Shown: one piece after another, positions 1 through 12,779 of the stretch | How positions within the stretch are numbered: the first letter of the stretch is position 1 | How the letters are laid out: each line of letters starts with the position of its first letter | Source of the DNA: Anniella stebbinsi | Taxonomy: Eukaryota > Chordata > Lepidosauria > Squamata > Anniellidae | Assembly: GCA_029215795.1 (NCBI GenBank) | Contig: JARDYH010000038.1 | Location: 92,723-156,722, forward strand | Reading direction: 5' to 3' | Length of the DNA: 64,000 bases | The notes under the pieces: model-generated | The model's input: the letters and a program-made list of their open reading frames with translations, nothing else | Told to the model about the DNA's origin: nothing | The model's database searches: none | Position numbers and translations under genes: made by a program

Positions 1-840
1 AAGTATGGTCAGAATCCTAGAGGAGTCAGTGGAGTGCAGCTGAAAAACTTTCCTTATCATCTCCAATAAATAACAGCTGACCTTGACTCACTGTTATAGA
101 CGGACACTCGCAGAGAGAACGCAGCCTTCAATGGGAATTGCTGAAGGATTTTTTCTTTAACAAGTTGTTAATTTATTTAGGCAATGTGTGTTGAGACACA
201 GGTCTGTACTTTTGAAAGAGATTTTGGGACGGAAAAAGGTTTAAAATAGGTTAACAGTAATGTAATGCCCCCCCCCCCAATTCTGTGGCTGTTTATAAAT
301 AATGCACGTCACAGGGTTATGTTTTATGTGTGTTTGTTGGAAGAGGGATTTAATAACTATTGGAAATGAAGGTAGATATCTCTGAAAAAGAAAGGAACGT
401 TTAACTTGTGATAGGTTTTAAGGGTGGCGCTCTCCTTACTCATAAAATTTATAGATGGCAAATGGTTGCCTATTAGAAGGGATCCTGTTGTTGTTTGAAG
501 ATAAACAGTATAAATATGGAATTGTTTTAGAACAGAAATAAATATAGCTATATGGGTGGTATCTAAGGATTTGTTTGTGAAGTCTAAACATGCATTTTTA
601 TTTGCCAGATAAAAATATGTGCATTTTTATCTGGCAAATATATTGATAAATAAGAAGTGATTAATGGTACAAAAGAAAGGGATGTCTAACTTGTGATAGG
701 TGTTGTCCGTATTGTTATTGATTAAGAATGTATTTTATTGTTTATAGCTCCTGAGGAAGGAGTACATCCGAAACGTTGGGCTTTTAATGTAAGATAATAA
801 AAACACATGATTACCAGCACCAGACTTTGTCTCTTTCCCT
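1..840. other. AT-rich repeat-derived DNA, no gene
   Basis: No supportable coding region. Positions 599-616 and 623-640 form a perfect 18-bp inverted repeat with a 6-base loop. A short direct repeat (aacttgtgatag) occurs near 403 and 692. The stretch 749-835 (cctgaggaaggag, ccgaaacgtt, then a polyadenylation-like aataaaa) looks like the end of a retroelement, possibly Penelope-like or LTR, but I cannot assign it. Confidence 0.4.
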
Positions 841-861
841 CTGGTTTAAAAACAGTACCAT

Positions 862-866
862 AAGAG

Positions 867-901
<35 letters not shown>

Positions 902-902
902 G
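862..902. repeat. (GAAA)n microsatellite
   Basis: About ten tandem GAAA units, seen directly. They continue into an imperfect purine-rich run to about 912. Confidence 0.95.
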
Positions 903-912
903 GAAGAAGAGG

Positions 913-1433
913 GAATTCCACAAGATTCCTCTGGTGAGAAAAAATGAGACTTCTCTTGGTTCGAAGAGACCCCTTCCTTTCGGGCTGTCTAGGAGCTGGT
1001 TATACGGCCCACAATTTAGTTTAATCTTAAAACTTAAACAATGTCTATAATCCTTAAACAATGGTTTATCGAAATGCTATTTGGAAATCAAATCTTTCCT
1101 TCCTCTAGACTCGGACAAACAGGTAAACATTAACACCCGATGAATGGATTTCCTGGTGACTCTCATGGGATGACATTTTTGGAGACTTAATGTAAATTGA
1201 AGATAGGATTAAGGGAGGGTAGGAGGTCAAGGATTCAAAACTGAAGAGTCATGCCGGGGGGCGGGGGGGGGGGGAATTCAAGGCCTTGTATCACGTATAC
1301 CATTCTGCTTTGAGTGTCGGGCTTGGCCCTTAAAATGGCAGATTTCTCCTATGCTTTCCTAAGCCGGAATAAAACCTTCCTTTCTATGTTAAAATCAGCA
1401 GAATCTTGGCTTGTCTGGCAACAGAACTGTCAA
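913..1433. other. Intergenic, nothing assigned
   Basis: Apart from a G-rich homopolymer near 1256-1274, I see no gene or recognisable repeat here. Confidence 0.5.
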
Positions 1434-1742
1434 TCAATAGGCATGATGATGCGCACTAGAGCATACACGGTGATGTTCGCTTCGAGTCTTACGCCATTTA
1501 GCCGACGTCCAGTCTATTTCATTGACCGCAGACCCCCAGTATACCAAGCGAGCTCCACAGGGCTGGAGAGGGCACTCAGGTGCAATCAAGAGGATCCACA
1601 GAGAGGCCAGGGCTTTGGCTGGATTACCAGTGCTCTCCACTAGAAAGTCCCAAAGAGAATTCAGAAATCCCTTGCATTCCATCAGTCTAGAGGGACCTCT
1701 ACCCATGTAGGAGGGAAGTAATGCCAGGAGTTCAAATCTCAC
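1434..1742 (-). mobile_element. L2-like LINE fragment (endonuclease-RT linker)
   Basis: The minus-strand translation ends in KWRKTRSE followed by decayed residues, and contains APECP. The same block with better-preserved flanks occurs at 36060-36365 and 53248-53553 (LERKWRKTR-type motif). It resembles the region between endonuclease and reverse transcriptase of vertebrate L2 LINEs. It sits directly 3' of the gene A finger exon, as the related copies do for D and E. The family is from memory of L2 proteins, not a search. Confidence 0.55.
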
Positions 1743-1749
1743 CAGAAAA

Positions 1750-3812
<2,063 letters not shown>

Positions 3813-3916
3813 CTGCCCTGGCTGTGCAGAAAGCGCTTCCAATTCACCACAAAGTGACGGAGGCCTAGAAGGATCCCCCAGTATCAGTTCATTCTCTCTG
3901 CAGGTTCTTCTGCTCC
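3813..3916 (-). CDS. Gene A 104-bp linker exon
   Basis: An open 104-bp exon with acceptor CTCACAG at 3917-3923 and donor CAG|GTAAGG at 3812-3813. It translates without stops in the phase set by the 127-bp exon (SRRTCREN ... LSAQPGQ) and matches the equivalent exon in B, D and E. In those genes it ends on a complete codon and joins KRAB. In gene A the KRAB exon is lost, so joining this exon to the finger exon breaks the frame. Productive transcripts would have to skip it. No known domain is recognised. Confidence 0.7.
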
Positions 3917-4177
3917 CTGTGAGGAAAGCAAAGAAGGTGGGAAGGTAAGCTAACATTCACTAGAGTTTCCATTTTCATTGTTTGACTGGAATCAATATTT
4001 GACCACATTCCTAAACAACATATCTTTTTTTTATTATCTAGTGAAAAAGAGACTCTCTTCCCCCTCCCTCCCCATCAAAAAGAAATCAGGCTCAAGGGGA
4101 ACGTCAAAGCAGCTCAACCACCTCAGGCGTCATTGAGGGAGGGAGAGCATGGTGGAATCCGTCCCAATAATCTTTAC

Positions 4178-4304
4178 CCAGTGAGGAGGGTCCTCCGTCC
4201 TCCTCCTGCAAGATCCACCAGTCTAGCGGCCTCTGGGTGGTGCCCGGTGGAGCCTTGTGTGCCTCAGGGAAATCTGCGCATGCTTTGGCCAACTTCTCCT
4301 GCAC
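4178..4304 (-). CDS. Gene A 127-bp linker exon
   Basis: Bounded by acceptor CTGTTCCAG and donor CTGG|GTAAAG on the minus strand. It translates as VQEKLAKACADFPEA through GGPSSLG with no stop. It begins on a whole codon, matching the phase in which the SCAN exon ends, and leaves one base over. No domain is recognised. The composition (Pro, Gly, Glu) suggests a flexible linker between SCAN and the C-terminal part. Orthologous exons are present in B (shortened by 6 bp), D and E. Confidence 0.75.
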
Positions 4305-4749
4305 CTGGAACAGAAGTGAGGATCCCAGAGAGATAAGAGGGAGGAGGGGAGGAAAGAAATGGGTCAGGTCAAGGCCAAGGGCAGCATTTCCCAATCGGTT
4401 TGCATTGTAACGCTCCTTCTAAAGGTGATCTATGGTTCAAGCCATGGAGCAATTTAAGTGTTGTCTTTGTCTAAGGATGTGAGCTTTCGGGCAAATAGTT
4501 GAACCCTGGCAAAACCAAAGTGCTTGAAGAACCTCCAAAAACCAACCAGGATACAAAACTTTCATTTATTACTCAACAGAGTGATTAAAAACAAACTGGG
4601 TTTGCCATCATCACTCAGATCTAAAAAAGATAAGCTTAATAGTACATTATTATTTCTTAGTGTGGTTGGACAGCAGCTTCTTCTGGGCTACCAAAGCAAA
4701 TTGGGCTAATGATGATGTGATAAATACATGCTTACTACGTGGGAGTTGG

Positions 4750-5620
4750 TAATTGTTCCATGCAGGCAATATTATCTGAAGTAAACAGGTCTGGGAGAAC
4801 GGCATCCATTTGGTTTAATCACCGTAAATAATTTGAGGTCATTGGCAGACTTGGCCAGTTCACGGCTCACTCCTAATTCCAGCTCATTCTTCTCAGTGAA
4901 AAGAACTGGTCCCAATACCAATCCCTCTGGGATCCTACTATTAGGCTGACCATATGGAAAGGAGGACAGGGCTCACGTAACTTTAACAGTTGTAGAGAAA
5001 AGGGAATTTCAGCCAGTGTCATTTGTAAGCAATTAGTTCCTGGTGAAATTCCCTCTTCATCACAACAGTTAAAGCTGCAGGGGCCCTGCCCTCTTTTGTA
5101 TCTGGTCACTCTAGTATAGTGCATGCAACTTTAACTGTTGTGATGAGGAGCGAATTTCACCAGGAACTAATTGCATACAAATTACACTGGCTGAAATTCC
5201 CTTTTTTCTGCAACTGTTAAAGTTACAGGAGCCCTGTCCTCCTTTTCATATGGTCAGCCTAGCCACTATTTACCTCTCTCCATTGGGAGAATTTACCAGT
5301 TATTCCTGCTCTCTGCTTTCTCTGTTTTAGCCTGTTACTGATCCAGAAAAGGACCTCTCCCCTTATTCCATGACTGCTAAGTTTGCTCCGGAGTCTTTGG
5401 TGAGGGATTTCATCAGAAGCTTTTTGGAAATCCAAGTAAATAATGTCCACTGGATCAGCCCTATCTACATGTTTCTTGTCACTCTCAAAGAACTCTAAAA
5501 GGTTAGTGAGAAAGGACTAACGTTTGCAGAAGCCATGTTGATTCTTTTTCAGCAGGGCTTGTCCTTCTATACGTTTAAGAATTTAATTTTAATAACGCTT
5601 TCAACCAATTTCTCTGAAAC
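4750..5620 (-). mobile_element. CR1-like LINE RT fragment in the SCAN intron
   Basis: The minus strand encodes a decayed reverse-transcriptase piece (YLDFQKA, SKLSSHGIRG, GKFSQWREVNSG, then LAKSAND). The same fragment in the same intron position occurs at about 27900-28440, 44250-44940 and 61190-61880, so the insertion predates all the gene duplications. A MITE interrupts this copy. Confidence 0.7.
4942..5261. mobile_element. Palindromic MITE, gene A only
   Basis: A 320-bp element with long imperfect inverted arms. The ends are TAGGCTGACCATAT and its complement at 5248-5261. The inner arms share cacaacagttaaag and ctttaactgttgtg. The flanks (ctactat on the left, ccactat on the right) suggest a short target duplication. 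The equivalent positions in B, D and E are uninterrupted. A related partial copy lies at 14641-14850. It has no coding capacity and is probably a non-autonomous DNA transposon; the superfamily is not assigned. Confidence 0.8.
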
Positions 5621-5901
5621 AGACTTTAAGCAAACCAGCATGTAAATTGGTGTTACATTGGCCATTTTCTAGGCCTATGACACTAAGACTGATCTTAGAA
5701 AACTGATCCATATTTTCATTAGTAGATCCTCCAGAGTTAGGGCCTGCTCTACATATTACAATTAACTAGACTTGTGGGGGGGAAGCATTGGAAATTGGGG
5801 CATCCCTTCCCGAGAGGACATGCAAAAAAAAAACCAAGAGATATAATTGGGGAGGTTTAAAATTTCACTCCCTTGGAGTTCTCAGGATAAAATGCTCTCA
5901 C

Positions 5902-6303
5902 CTGCTCTTTATCCTCTGCGTGGCTCAAGAGGAAAACTTCTGCCAGAGCCACTGCCTGGGAAGTGGTCTCCGTTCCACATTCTCTGACCCAGCTCTCCAT
6001 CTCCGGGGGCAGGACAGCAAGGAACTGCTCCAGGACCACCAGGTCCAGAATTTGAGCTTTTGTGAGTCTTTCTGGCTTCAGCCACTGATGGCAAAGGTGG
6101 TGGAGTCGGCTGCAAACCTCTCGGGGGCCCTCAGCCTCCTGGTAGCGGAAATTCCTGAACTGCTGACGCTCTACGTCTGAGCTGGTGATGCTCCCAGGCT
6201 GGTTCTCCTGCACTCCTCTTTCCCAGGGCTCTGCACTGCTCCCTTCTTGGACAGTACAGGGGGCTTTTCCTGCCTCAGGGCCAGTCTTTTCTCTCTTCTC
6301 CAT
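5902..6303 (-). CDS. Gene A SCAN-domain exon (start of protein)
   Basis: First coding exon. The ATG at 6303 has a purine-rich context (gcggagATGGAG), and the exon ends at donor GAGCAG|GTGAGA at 5902, giving 134 codons. The SCAN domain spans about residues 45-128 ([48 protein letters not shown]). By family knowledge SCAN is a leucine-rich helical dimerisation domain, thought to derive from a Gmr1-like retrotransposon capsid. It is upstream of two linker exons and the finger exon, all on the same strand. The 5' untranslated part probably continues to about 6398, where TTCTTGCAG offers an acceptor. Confidence 0.9.
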
Positions 6304-7420
6304 CTCCGCTAGCGACAGAACTCAAAAAATCTCCTTCTTTTGCTTCCGAGTTCTTTCTTGAGGCCAGGACTGTCCTGTAGGAATTCAAATGGAGAGCTGC
6401 AAGAATTAGATACAGCTGTGGCCAACTTAATACCCAGGACCTGTCTCAAGTGAGTCCCTCCAACCCCAGTTCCACAGGAATCAGGCTTTTGGTTGAAAGC
6501 GAGGTTCTAGAACTTGAGCAAGAGAACAGTAAAGACTCTTTCAACTTGTTAAACAAAGGAAACATGTCATACAGGAAGCCTTAAGATGTGAACAGTTTAT
6601 AAAGAAAGTAAATGCAAAAGAACATCATATACAGCAGTGAAATGTGAAATATGCAATAATTACAAAGAAATACATTCATACACTATGCAAAATACAAAAC
6701 ACGTTAACACTTGCAAAGGCTTGTTAGAAAATACTCCAGGCAGCAAAACCTTCTGCCCTCAAGGGAAAAACAAGTCTGCTTACGAAGCATGATTTCATTC
6801 CCAATCCATTCTATGGCTTCCTTCTAAGCCCTCTTTGGTTCCAGCACTTGAACTCCAAAAAGGGACCCGACTAACAGTGAATTCTACTCACTCTTAGGGT
6901 GTTAAGAGTAGGGTCACTTAATAAATAAAAGCAGGACATACTAAAACAAATGACAAGACTTGCTCATAGGGAAAAAACAAAAGAAATGACAAGACTTGCC
7001 TATAGGGAAACATAGGATAGTACTTGCCCAAAGGGAAAATATAAATGCCCACAGGGAAACCTGTCATTCCTAGCAGTATGAGCTGTAGCGTTCCTGTGTT
7101 GCACAGTAAGAAGCCATCATTTAAAATACACTTGGTACAGGAATTGGCATTGGGTGGTATTGTGTGTTAGGGTGTTCAAAGCACCACACAATCGTATCCA
7201 ACCATCCTTTTCCATTTTCTCTGTTCCTGGGCTGTAACTGTTCTCTTCCTCAGTACGGACCTCGCTGTTCTTACTGCCTGTTGCCACTTTGGAGTCACTC
7301 ATCCCATTATCTACGACTGGATGCCCTGTTCAGCCTGAGAAGACAAAGGTACTGTGGTTAGGCTGTTCCCAGAGAAGGGAATGAGGTAGGGGGGCCTTCT
7401 GGATGGGGTGGCCCTCCCTC
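6304..7420. other. 5' flank of gene A, part of the ancient duplicated unit
   Basis: 6320-6590 matches 45540-45800 upstream of gene D. 6735-6950 matches 48530-48750 and 31440-31580. From 6950 to 7060 the short motif (t)gcccatagggaaa recurs with variations; it is also found at 7800-7850, 31600-31730 and 48770-48920. No open reading frame is convincing here. Confidence 0.6.
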
Positions 7421-7429
7421 TGGCTTAGC

Positions 7430-7740
7430 TACTGGGCCCAATTCAAGGTTTTAGGACTAGAGCACAAAACCCTGAATAGCTCAGGACCCAAATACTCAAA
7501 GGATCTCCTTCCCCAGTACTGACCAACCTTTGATTTCAGATCAGCCAAGGAGGGCCTTCTTGGTGGCAACACCCCAGCTGTAGACTCCCTTCCAGTAGAA
7601 ATTGGGCTGTTCCTGAAGCTACCACTGACAAACATACTTGTTTGTGCAGGGTTTGGGAACTTAAGCAAGCGGTGTCTTCTGGCTGGACTAAGCCATTTTG
7701 CTGCCCGAGGCACAGAACAGATGGCCCCCCCTCCCATTCC
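7430..7740 (+). mobile_element. Decayed LINE ORF2 C-terminal fragment
   Basis: The plus-strand translation resembles the end of L2-like ORF2 proteins (AQFKVL, KDLLPQY, SAKEGLL, TPAVDSLPV) but carries stops and frameshifts. This is family-level recognition only. Confidence 0.45.
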
Positions 7741-7959
7741 ATGGACAAAGCCAACAGGACCAGCAGCTGAATCCTATGGGAAGGTACTGTGCTATGTTCT
7801 CCTATGGGGCAGGTATATTTTCCCTATAGACAGGCATGGTTTCCCTATGGGCAAGTACTGCCCATTGTCCTGATAAATCTCCTGCAGTTTATTTCAAAGG
7901 TTTTGGGGACTAAATGAAAGGGGGAGGAAACTGCCCCATGGCCCTTCTCCACTCAGTTT

Positions 7960-8520
7960 AGAACAGGGAGAGGAAACAAAACCAAATGCAAAGATGACAT
8001 TATAATCACAGCCTTTTGCCCCCAGATGTTATTCCTCATCCCCACCCAGGATCTTTCCTCTTCTGCCCCCCTCCACCCCAGACCCCCCTTCTCCTTCCTT
8101 CTCTTCCCTTCCAGGATTCCCTAGTTATGGGGAGGGAAGGAGGTGCAAGGCGGGGGTCTCCTGGAGGGCGCCCCAAGTGGGTCATCCGCCTGGGGGGCAG
8201 GGGGCTCCCTCTCTCTCTTCCCACCCACTTCCTGCCCCACACCTCCCTTCTCTGCTCCTGCCCTGGGGGCTCCTTCCTCCTTGCCCCACACCTCCCCCCC
8301 TGGGACCCCCATGCATCTTGGACTTACCTGCGTCTGTGCAGCGGGAAGAAAAGCTGCACAGGGTAGAAGCGATGCAGGCAGGGCGGGGGGGGGGAATCCC
8401 AGGCTCCTTTGCCGTTTGGGGGGCAGGAAGTGGGGGGCGGGAAGGGAGGGGGCCTCATCCAGCCTTGGCTCTTAGCTGGCCTCTCTAGGACCAAGCACGC
8501 TCTCGTTCTCTTTAACCCTT
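7960..8520 (-). promoter_or_regulatory. GC-rich block: candidate promoter and exon 1 of gene A
   Basis: A C/T-rich block on the plus strand (G/A-rich on the minus strand). On the minus strand it holds a perfect consensus donor, ACGCAG|GTAAGTCC, with the exon ending at 8328. At the homologous place in the block upstream of gene B (exon end 32083), and in its copy at 49271, there is also a GT (GCCG|GTGGGT). The blocks begin alike on the minus strand (gggttaaagagaacgagag near 8500 and 32270). The position fits a non-coding first exon, but no transcript evidence can be seen. Confidence 0.45.
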
Positions 8521-8554
8521 AGATGGACTCAACACACAAGAGCCGCAGAGGCTC

Positions 8555-8890
8555 CCACACATGGACGGGGGAGAGGGGGGGCTTTTCTCCCTCTGCAGCA
8601 TCTGGAGGCTTTTGGGGGGGATCCAGATCCTCTCTTTCCACCTACCAGTTTTCCCTTGAGTGCATATAATGCAGCCTGCCATGTGCACCGGATATTATGG
8701 GATGTCGGAAGCATTGCACGCCCACTGCTCTCCCCCTTTGGGGCAGCCCCACTCGCCACCCCCTTGGCATGAACCCCCTCCCCATCTCCTTCCTTCTGCC
8801 TCCCTCCATCAGCCACTCCTGTCCATATACCATCCATCACTTCAGAGGTCCTCTCTCTCCTGCCCCCACTCCAAGGCAATAGTCTCCCTA
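8555..8890. repeat. GC-rich ~300-bp repeat, copy 1
   Basis: Starts with cacatggacggggg and contains attatgggatgtcgg and cattgcacgcccactgc. A second copy lies at 12487-12770. Both are flanked by unrelated sequence. The family is not recognised and no coding frame is shared. Confidence 0.7.
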
Positions 8891-8924
8891 CCCCACCCCA
8901 ACCACCCCAAGACTTTGAATTTAT

Positions 8925-10405
8925 TCATTTATTCATCATCAACTTTATTACAGTCACCGACCAGACTTTACACACATACAAAGAGTCGAGCGGAAATACA
9001 TAGATATTTAAAAAAATATGCACACGAAATCAATTCTGGAGATACCTTATTCTCATAACACCCGAAAAGGATTTGTATTTTGTATATTGGTGTTTTTAAT
9101 GTTCAATGTTTTTAATTTTTGTAAACCGCCCAGAGAGCTTTGGCTATGAGGCGGTATATAAATGGAATAAAATAAATAAATAAATAAAAGCCTCGATTGT
9201 GTCCCTGTCCTCTATGGCCCTGAAGCAACGGAGAAGTGCATTAATTTCTATTCCAGCGTCAAGCAGTAATTTCTCTCTAATCTCTCTATAAAAAGAACAA
9301 CAGAGGAGAATGTGGGTAACCGATTCAATTCCATGGCTTCCACACGGGCCTAGGCGATCAGAAAAACTGATTTTCGGAAACCTCCCCTGTTACAAAGCCG
9401 ATGGCAAGACGTTCAATCTTGCCAGGGTTAATGCCAGCCGAGATTTAGGGATGTAAAGCATTGAAAAATATTTCGCTTCTACCGGTCCATAACTCAGGTA
9501 AACGCCTAAGAACAGAGGAGAGCAAGTTCTATCCACTGCAGGTTTAAAAACTTGTAGGTCTCTCACCCTTTGAGACAAAAGGGGTTTGGGCCTGTTGTGC
9601 TCCCATCTTTATTAGAGACTCGGGGCATAAGCCCAAAGAGTTGACCTTACTCCAGAGAAGTGACGTCTGGGTCATCACGTATCTTGTGGAGCTGGCCTGA
9701 AGGGGCAGGGTCATACAAACGGATCCAAACTTTTAGTGCACGCAAACAAGCTCTCGAGGGGATAGACTGTAAACCCGTTTCCAACAGGAGGTCAATTGCA
9801 CAAGGGGTTTGGCCTTAAAACCTTTAAGTGCAGCGGGTACAAATTGACCCTCTCTGGGATGATGGAGACTTGTGATTGCAGCAGCCCTATTATGACCAAT
9901 GAAGTGTTTTGTGAAAGTATATATATACCCAAATATTTATAGCCAGAAACATGTTCTATATGGTTACCATTCACAGACCATCTGAAGGTTCTCTTGCCTC
10001 TTGAAAAGACCAGCACTTTGGATATATCAAAATTGGTTCTTAATTGGTTGATTTCACAGAAGCTGGTAAACGCTGCCAATCGATGCAAGAGGCCAACCCT
10101 GGTCTGTGAAATTAGAACAGCATCGTCTGCATAAAGTAAAACGGGAATCTTTGAATTAGCCAGTTTTGGAGGGTGAGAATCCATGGAACTCAAAGCAGTT
10201 GATCAATCACTCCAAAATATATTGAATAAAAATGGGGCTAAAACACAACCTTGTCTTTCATCCTTAGTTGACACTATTGGTTTGGAGAAACTGCCGGTGG
10301 GCCCACATCTAATTTTAATTTGTCTGATGATAAAGATTTTGAATTAAATATAGGAGTCTTTTGTCAATACCAAACACTTTCAGTTTCGCCCATAACTTAT
10401 TCCTC
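8925..10405 (-). mobile_element. Non-LTR retrotransposon with YADD reverse transcriptase
   Basis: On the minus strand 9792-10193 encodes a reverse-transcriptase core piece with the catalytic YADDAVLIS motif, then VLVFSR, RTFRWSVNG and YKYLGI. Further 3' (9200-9350) a Cys/His-rich C-terminal region ends in a tail like L2 3' ends (ccgcccagagagcttt) and an AAAT repeat at 9165-9190. Several stops make it inactive. The 5' continuation (FAFIDLKSA, NKLWAKLKVFAIDKR) is at 11340-11510, split off by intervening DNA. The clade is not assigned. Confidence 0.7.
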
Positions 10406-11392
10406 AAAATGGAGGGAATTTTTTTTCAAGGTAAACACTGATTGAATATACAGTCATAAAGGACTTTTTTTCCCATGCCTTCCCTTCTTTGGCTCCTTGA
10501 CTGCAGCGGTCGCCTGGAGGGGCTCTTGGCTTTGCCATTCTGGGATGGCTCATTTGCAAGTGAGAATCCACTCCTGGTGCTGCAGGTAGCAACAAGCTAA
10601 ATCTGAGATTTGCAAAAGTAATGTAGAAGAGTAGAGTCACTCTGTGTTCAGGTAGATTATAGCATTATGCAACTGGAGGGGGAGAGAGAGAGAGAGAGAG
10701 ATGGTTTTCTGCCCTTGGACCAGAACCGAGGGCTTTGGCATCCCTGCATCTGGAGCTTCTCCTGGGCCTTTTGGGTCTGAAGGGGAGCCCACAACCACAC
10801 AGACCCATCAGGCACCGCAAATTCCTTCAGCCATCACTCTCCAGTCGGAGCCACGTCTTCTTCTCCTCCTGCAGAAGGAGCAGCGCTGGTCTGGGGCCTG
10901 ATCCGTGACCTGCAGTGTAGAGCGCTGCTCTCTGCAGGGCAAGGGCTGGGCTTCTCGGACTTGGGACCTCACCAAACAGCCCTCCCCTTATTTTCTAGAG
11001 TGCTTCTCTGGCTCTGTTTCCAAAGACTCCCACGCTTCCTGCCTGAATCACCCCTCCTGCCCCCCTCCTCTTCCTACTCACAGCCAGCCCACCCGCCGGC
11101 TGCTGGGACCCAAGGCGGAGGTGGCAGTGCCTCCCTGCCCTGCTGCGCACTATGGAGAAGGAGCTGCCCCCTGAATAGACCCCACCAGCTGCGGTCGGCC
11201 TTGGCGCACAGAGCGGAGTTGGCCAGCGGACGGAGCGGTGCGACGCCAGCTTCTGGGGGGAGGGCCTAGCAGTCGGCGAGTGCACCCTATTGCCTGGTGC
11301 CTGGGCACCACGGGCACCAGCCATATGCACGCCTCTGTGGGAGTCTTTTGTCAATAGCAAACACTTTCAGTTTCGCCCATAACTTATTCCTC
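10353..11392. repeat. 53-bp direct repeats flanking 934 bp inserted in the LINE
   Basis: 10353-10405 and 11340-11392 match at 52 of 53 bases (c/g difference in aatac/aatag). They bracket 10406-11339, which carries a (GA)n run at 10680-10700 and GC-rich sequence with no recognised gene. The LINE reading frame resumes after the second repeat. The repeat is too long for an ordinary target-site duplication. Confidence 0.85.
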
Positions 11393-11554
11393 GACATTGA
11401 GTCAACAGCAGATTTCAGGTCTATGAATGCAAAAAATAGCTGGCCCCCTTTTGGTTTAGGAATGATTATATCTTGTATTTCTCTACTGCCCAATATCCGA
11501 AGCTCCCTGGGTTCTTCACAAAAGTTAAATGCAGTAAAGCTTCTCCCCTTTGTC

Positions 11555-11700
11555 TACACAGGAGAACATCCTAAGAGCCCTTCTGGATCAGACCAAGAGT
11601 CCCTCTAGTCCAGCACTCTGTTCACACAAGCTGTCGACCCACACGCAGGACACGGGTGCAACAGCACCCTCCTGCCCATGTTGCATAAATTATGCTATTC
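11555..11700. repeat. Interspersed reptile repeat fragment
   Basis: The sequence gagcccttctggatcagac, followed by tccagcactctgttcacac and gcaggacacgggtgcaac, matches a repeat I know to be common in squamate genomes. The other end of the same kind of repeat (cttttatttgtcctgaatc, ctagtattttgagagagg) is at 41640-41812. Confidence 0.55.
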
Positions 11701-11779
11701 CCAAGTGTCCAAAGTCCAGATATGAAACACTTGACGAAAGTCCTCCTGAAGCTTTGGAAACTAATTTATTATTCTGTGC

Positions 11780-12480
11780 AGAATAGGTGACCTCCGGACG
11801 CTAACGCTGCTTTCGAGAGTCACACCACACCAAGGTTCAAACAGTGCTTTTATACTCCAAAAATTACACATCATCAGCCCTCATCCCATTGGTTTATAGC
11901 CCCAGTGACATCATTTGGCCAACTCTATTTTACTCTCGAGTAGTCCCGAATAGTGGCCAGATGTGGCATTGCATTGCCATGTGCTATTTTACTTGTACCC
12001 AGAGATGCTTTGCAACGTCCCTCCACTTCTATCATTCCCTTATATGGTCATTTTGTCTCTCTCCAGGTGTGCCATGGTCACATCTGGATGAGTCACACTC
12101 CTGGTTCCTCTAAGTCAGGTAGCCTACGCACATCCCTGATTGTGTACAATGGAGCCTGACCTGGAGAAGAAGGAGCAATGGCGATATTGACAAGCTCCTA
12201 GTTCTTGCGCCGCCAAATCTCTTGCAAGCAGCTTGACTTTTGCAGAAATGGATACAATGGACAGGCAGTGGGGAATGGGCCTTCGGGGTGCTGTGTGTGG
12301 ACGGTTTGGGTGAGCATGTCAGCGAACACATGTAGGATGAGTGTAAGATGCGTGTAAGATGCATGTCAGGGAAAATGGACGTGTTTTGGGATGAAAATCA
12401 TAGATCTGTTCAGATTTTTACAACACCCATGTTCCCAGCAATTGGGGCATATAGGCTTAGTGCTGCTGATATAGAGCTGC
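11780..12480. other. Intergenic, nothing assigned
   Basis: Mixed-composition DNA without a recognised gene. The stretch to about 12160 could be an old LTR, but I see no matching partner or defined ends. Confidence 0.4.
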
Positions 12481-12486
12481 AGAGAC

Positions 12487-12770
12487 ACATGGACGGGGGG
12501 GGGGGCTTTTTTCTCCCTGCAGCATCACCGCTCCGGCTGCTCCTGGGGGGCTTTTGGGGGGATCCAGATCCCTTCTTTCCACCTACCAGTTTTCCTTTGA
12601 GTGCATTACAGAGCCTGCACTGTGCATCAGATATTATGGGATGTCGGCAGCATTGCACGCCCACTGCCCTTCCCCTCTGGGGCAGCCCCGCTCCCCACCC
12701 CCTTGGCAGGAGCCCCCTCCCTAAATCTCCTCCTTCCTTCCGCTGCCTCCCTCCTGCCCATGTTCCCCAG
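12487..12770. repeat. GC-rich ~300-bp repeat, copy 2
   Basis: The same sequence as 8555-8890, including cacatggacggggg, ttccacctaccagttttcc and attatgggatgtcgg, with scattered differences. Confidence 0.7.
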
Positions 12771-12779
12771 CAACTTTGA

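Noticed and set aside
745..780. Hammerhead-ribozyme-like core (CTGAGGA ... GAAACG)
   Set aside because: Core letters fit, but I could not pair a convincing stem I and stem II has an extra base, so I do not call it.
5909..6115. Second minus-strand frame inside the SCAN exon
   Set aside because: Overlaps the SCAN coding frame, which has clear domain conservation and splice phase.
11844..12159. Overlapping short plus-strand frames in unassigned DNA
   Set aside because: No recognisable protein, no codon or context support.
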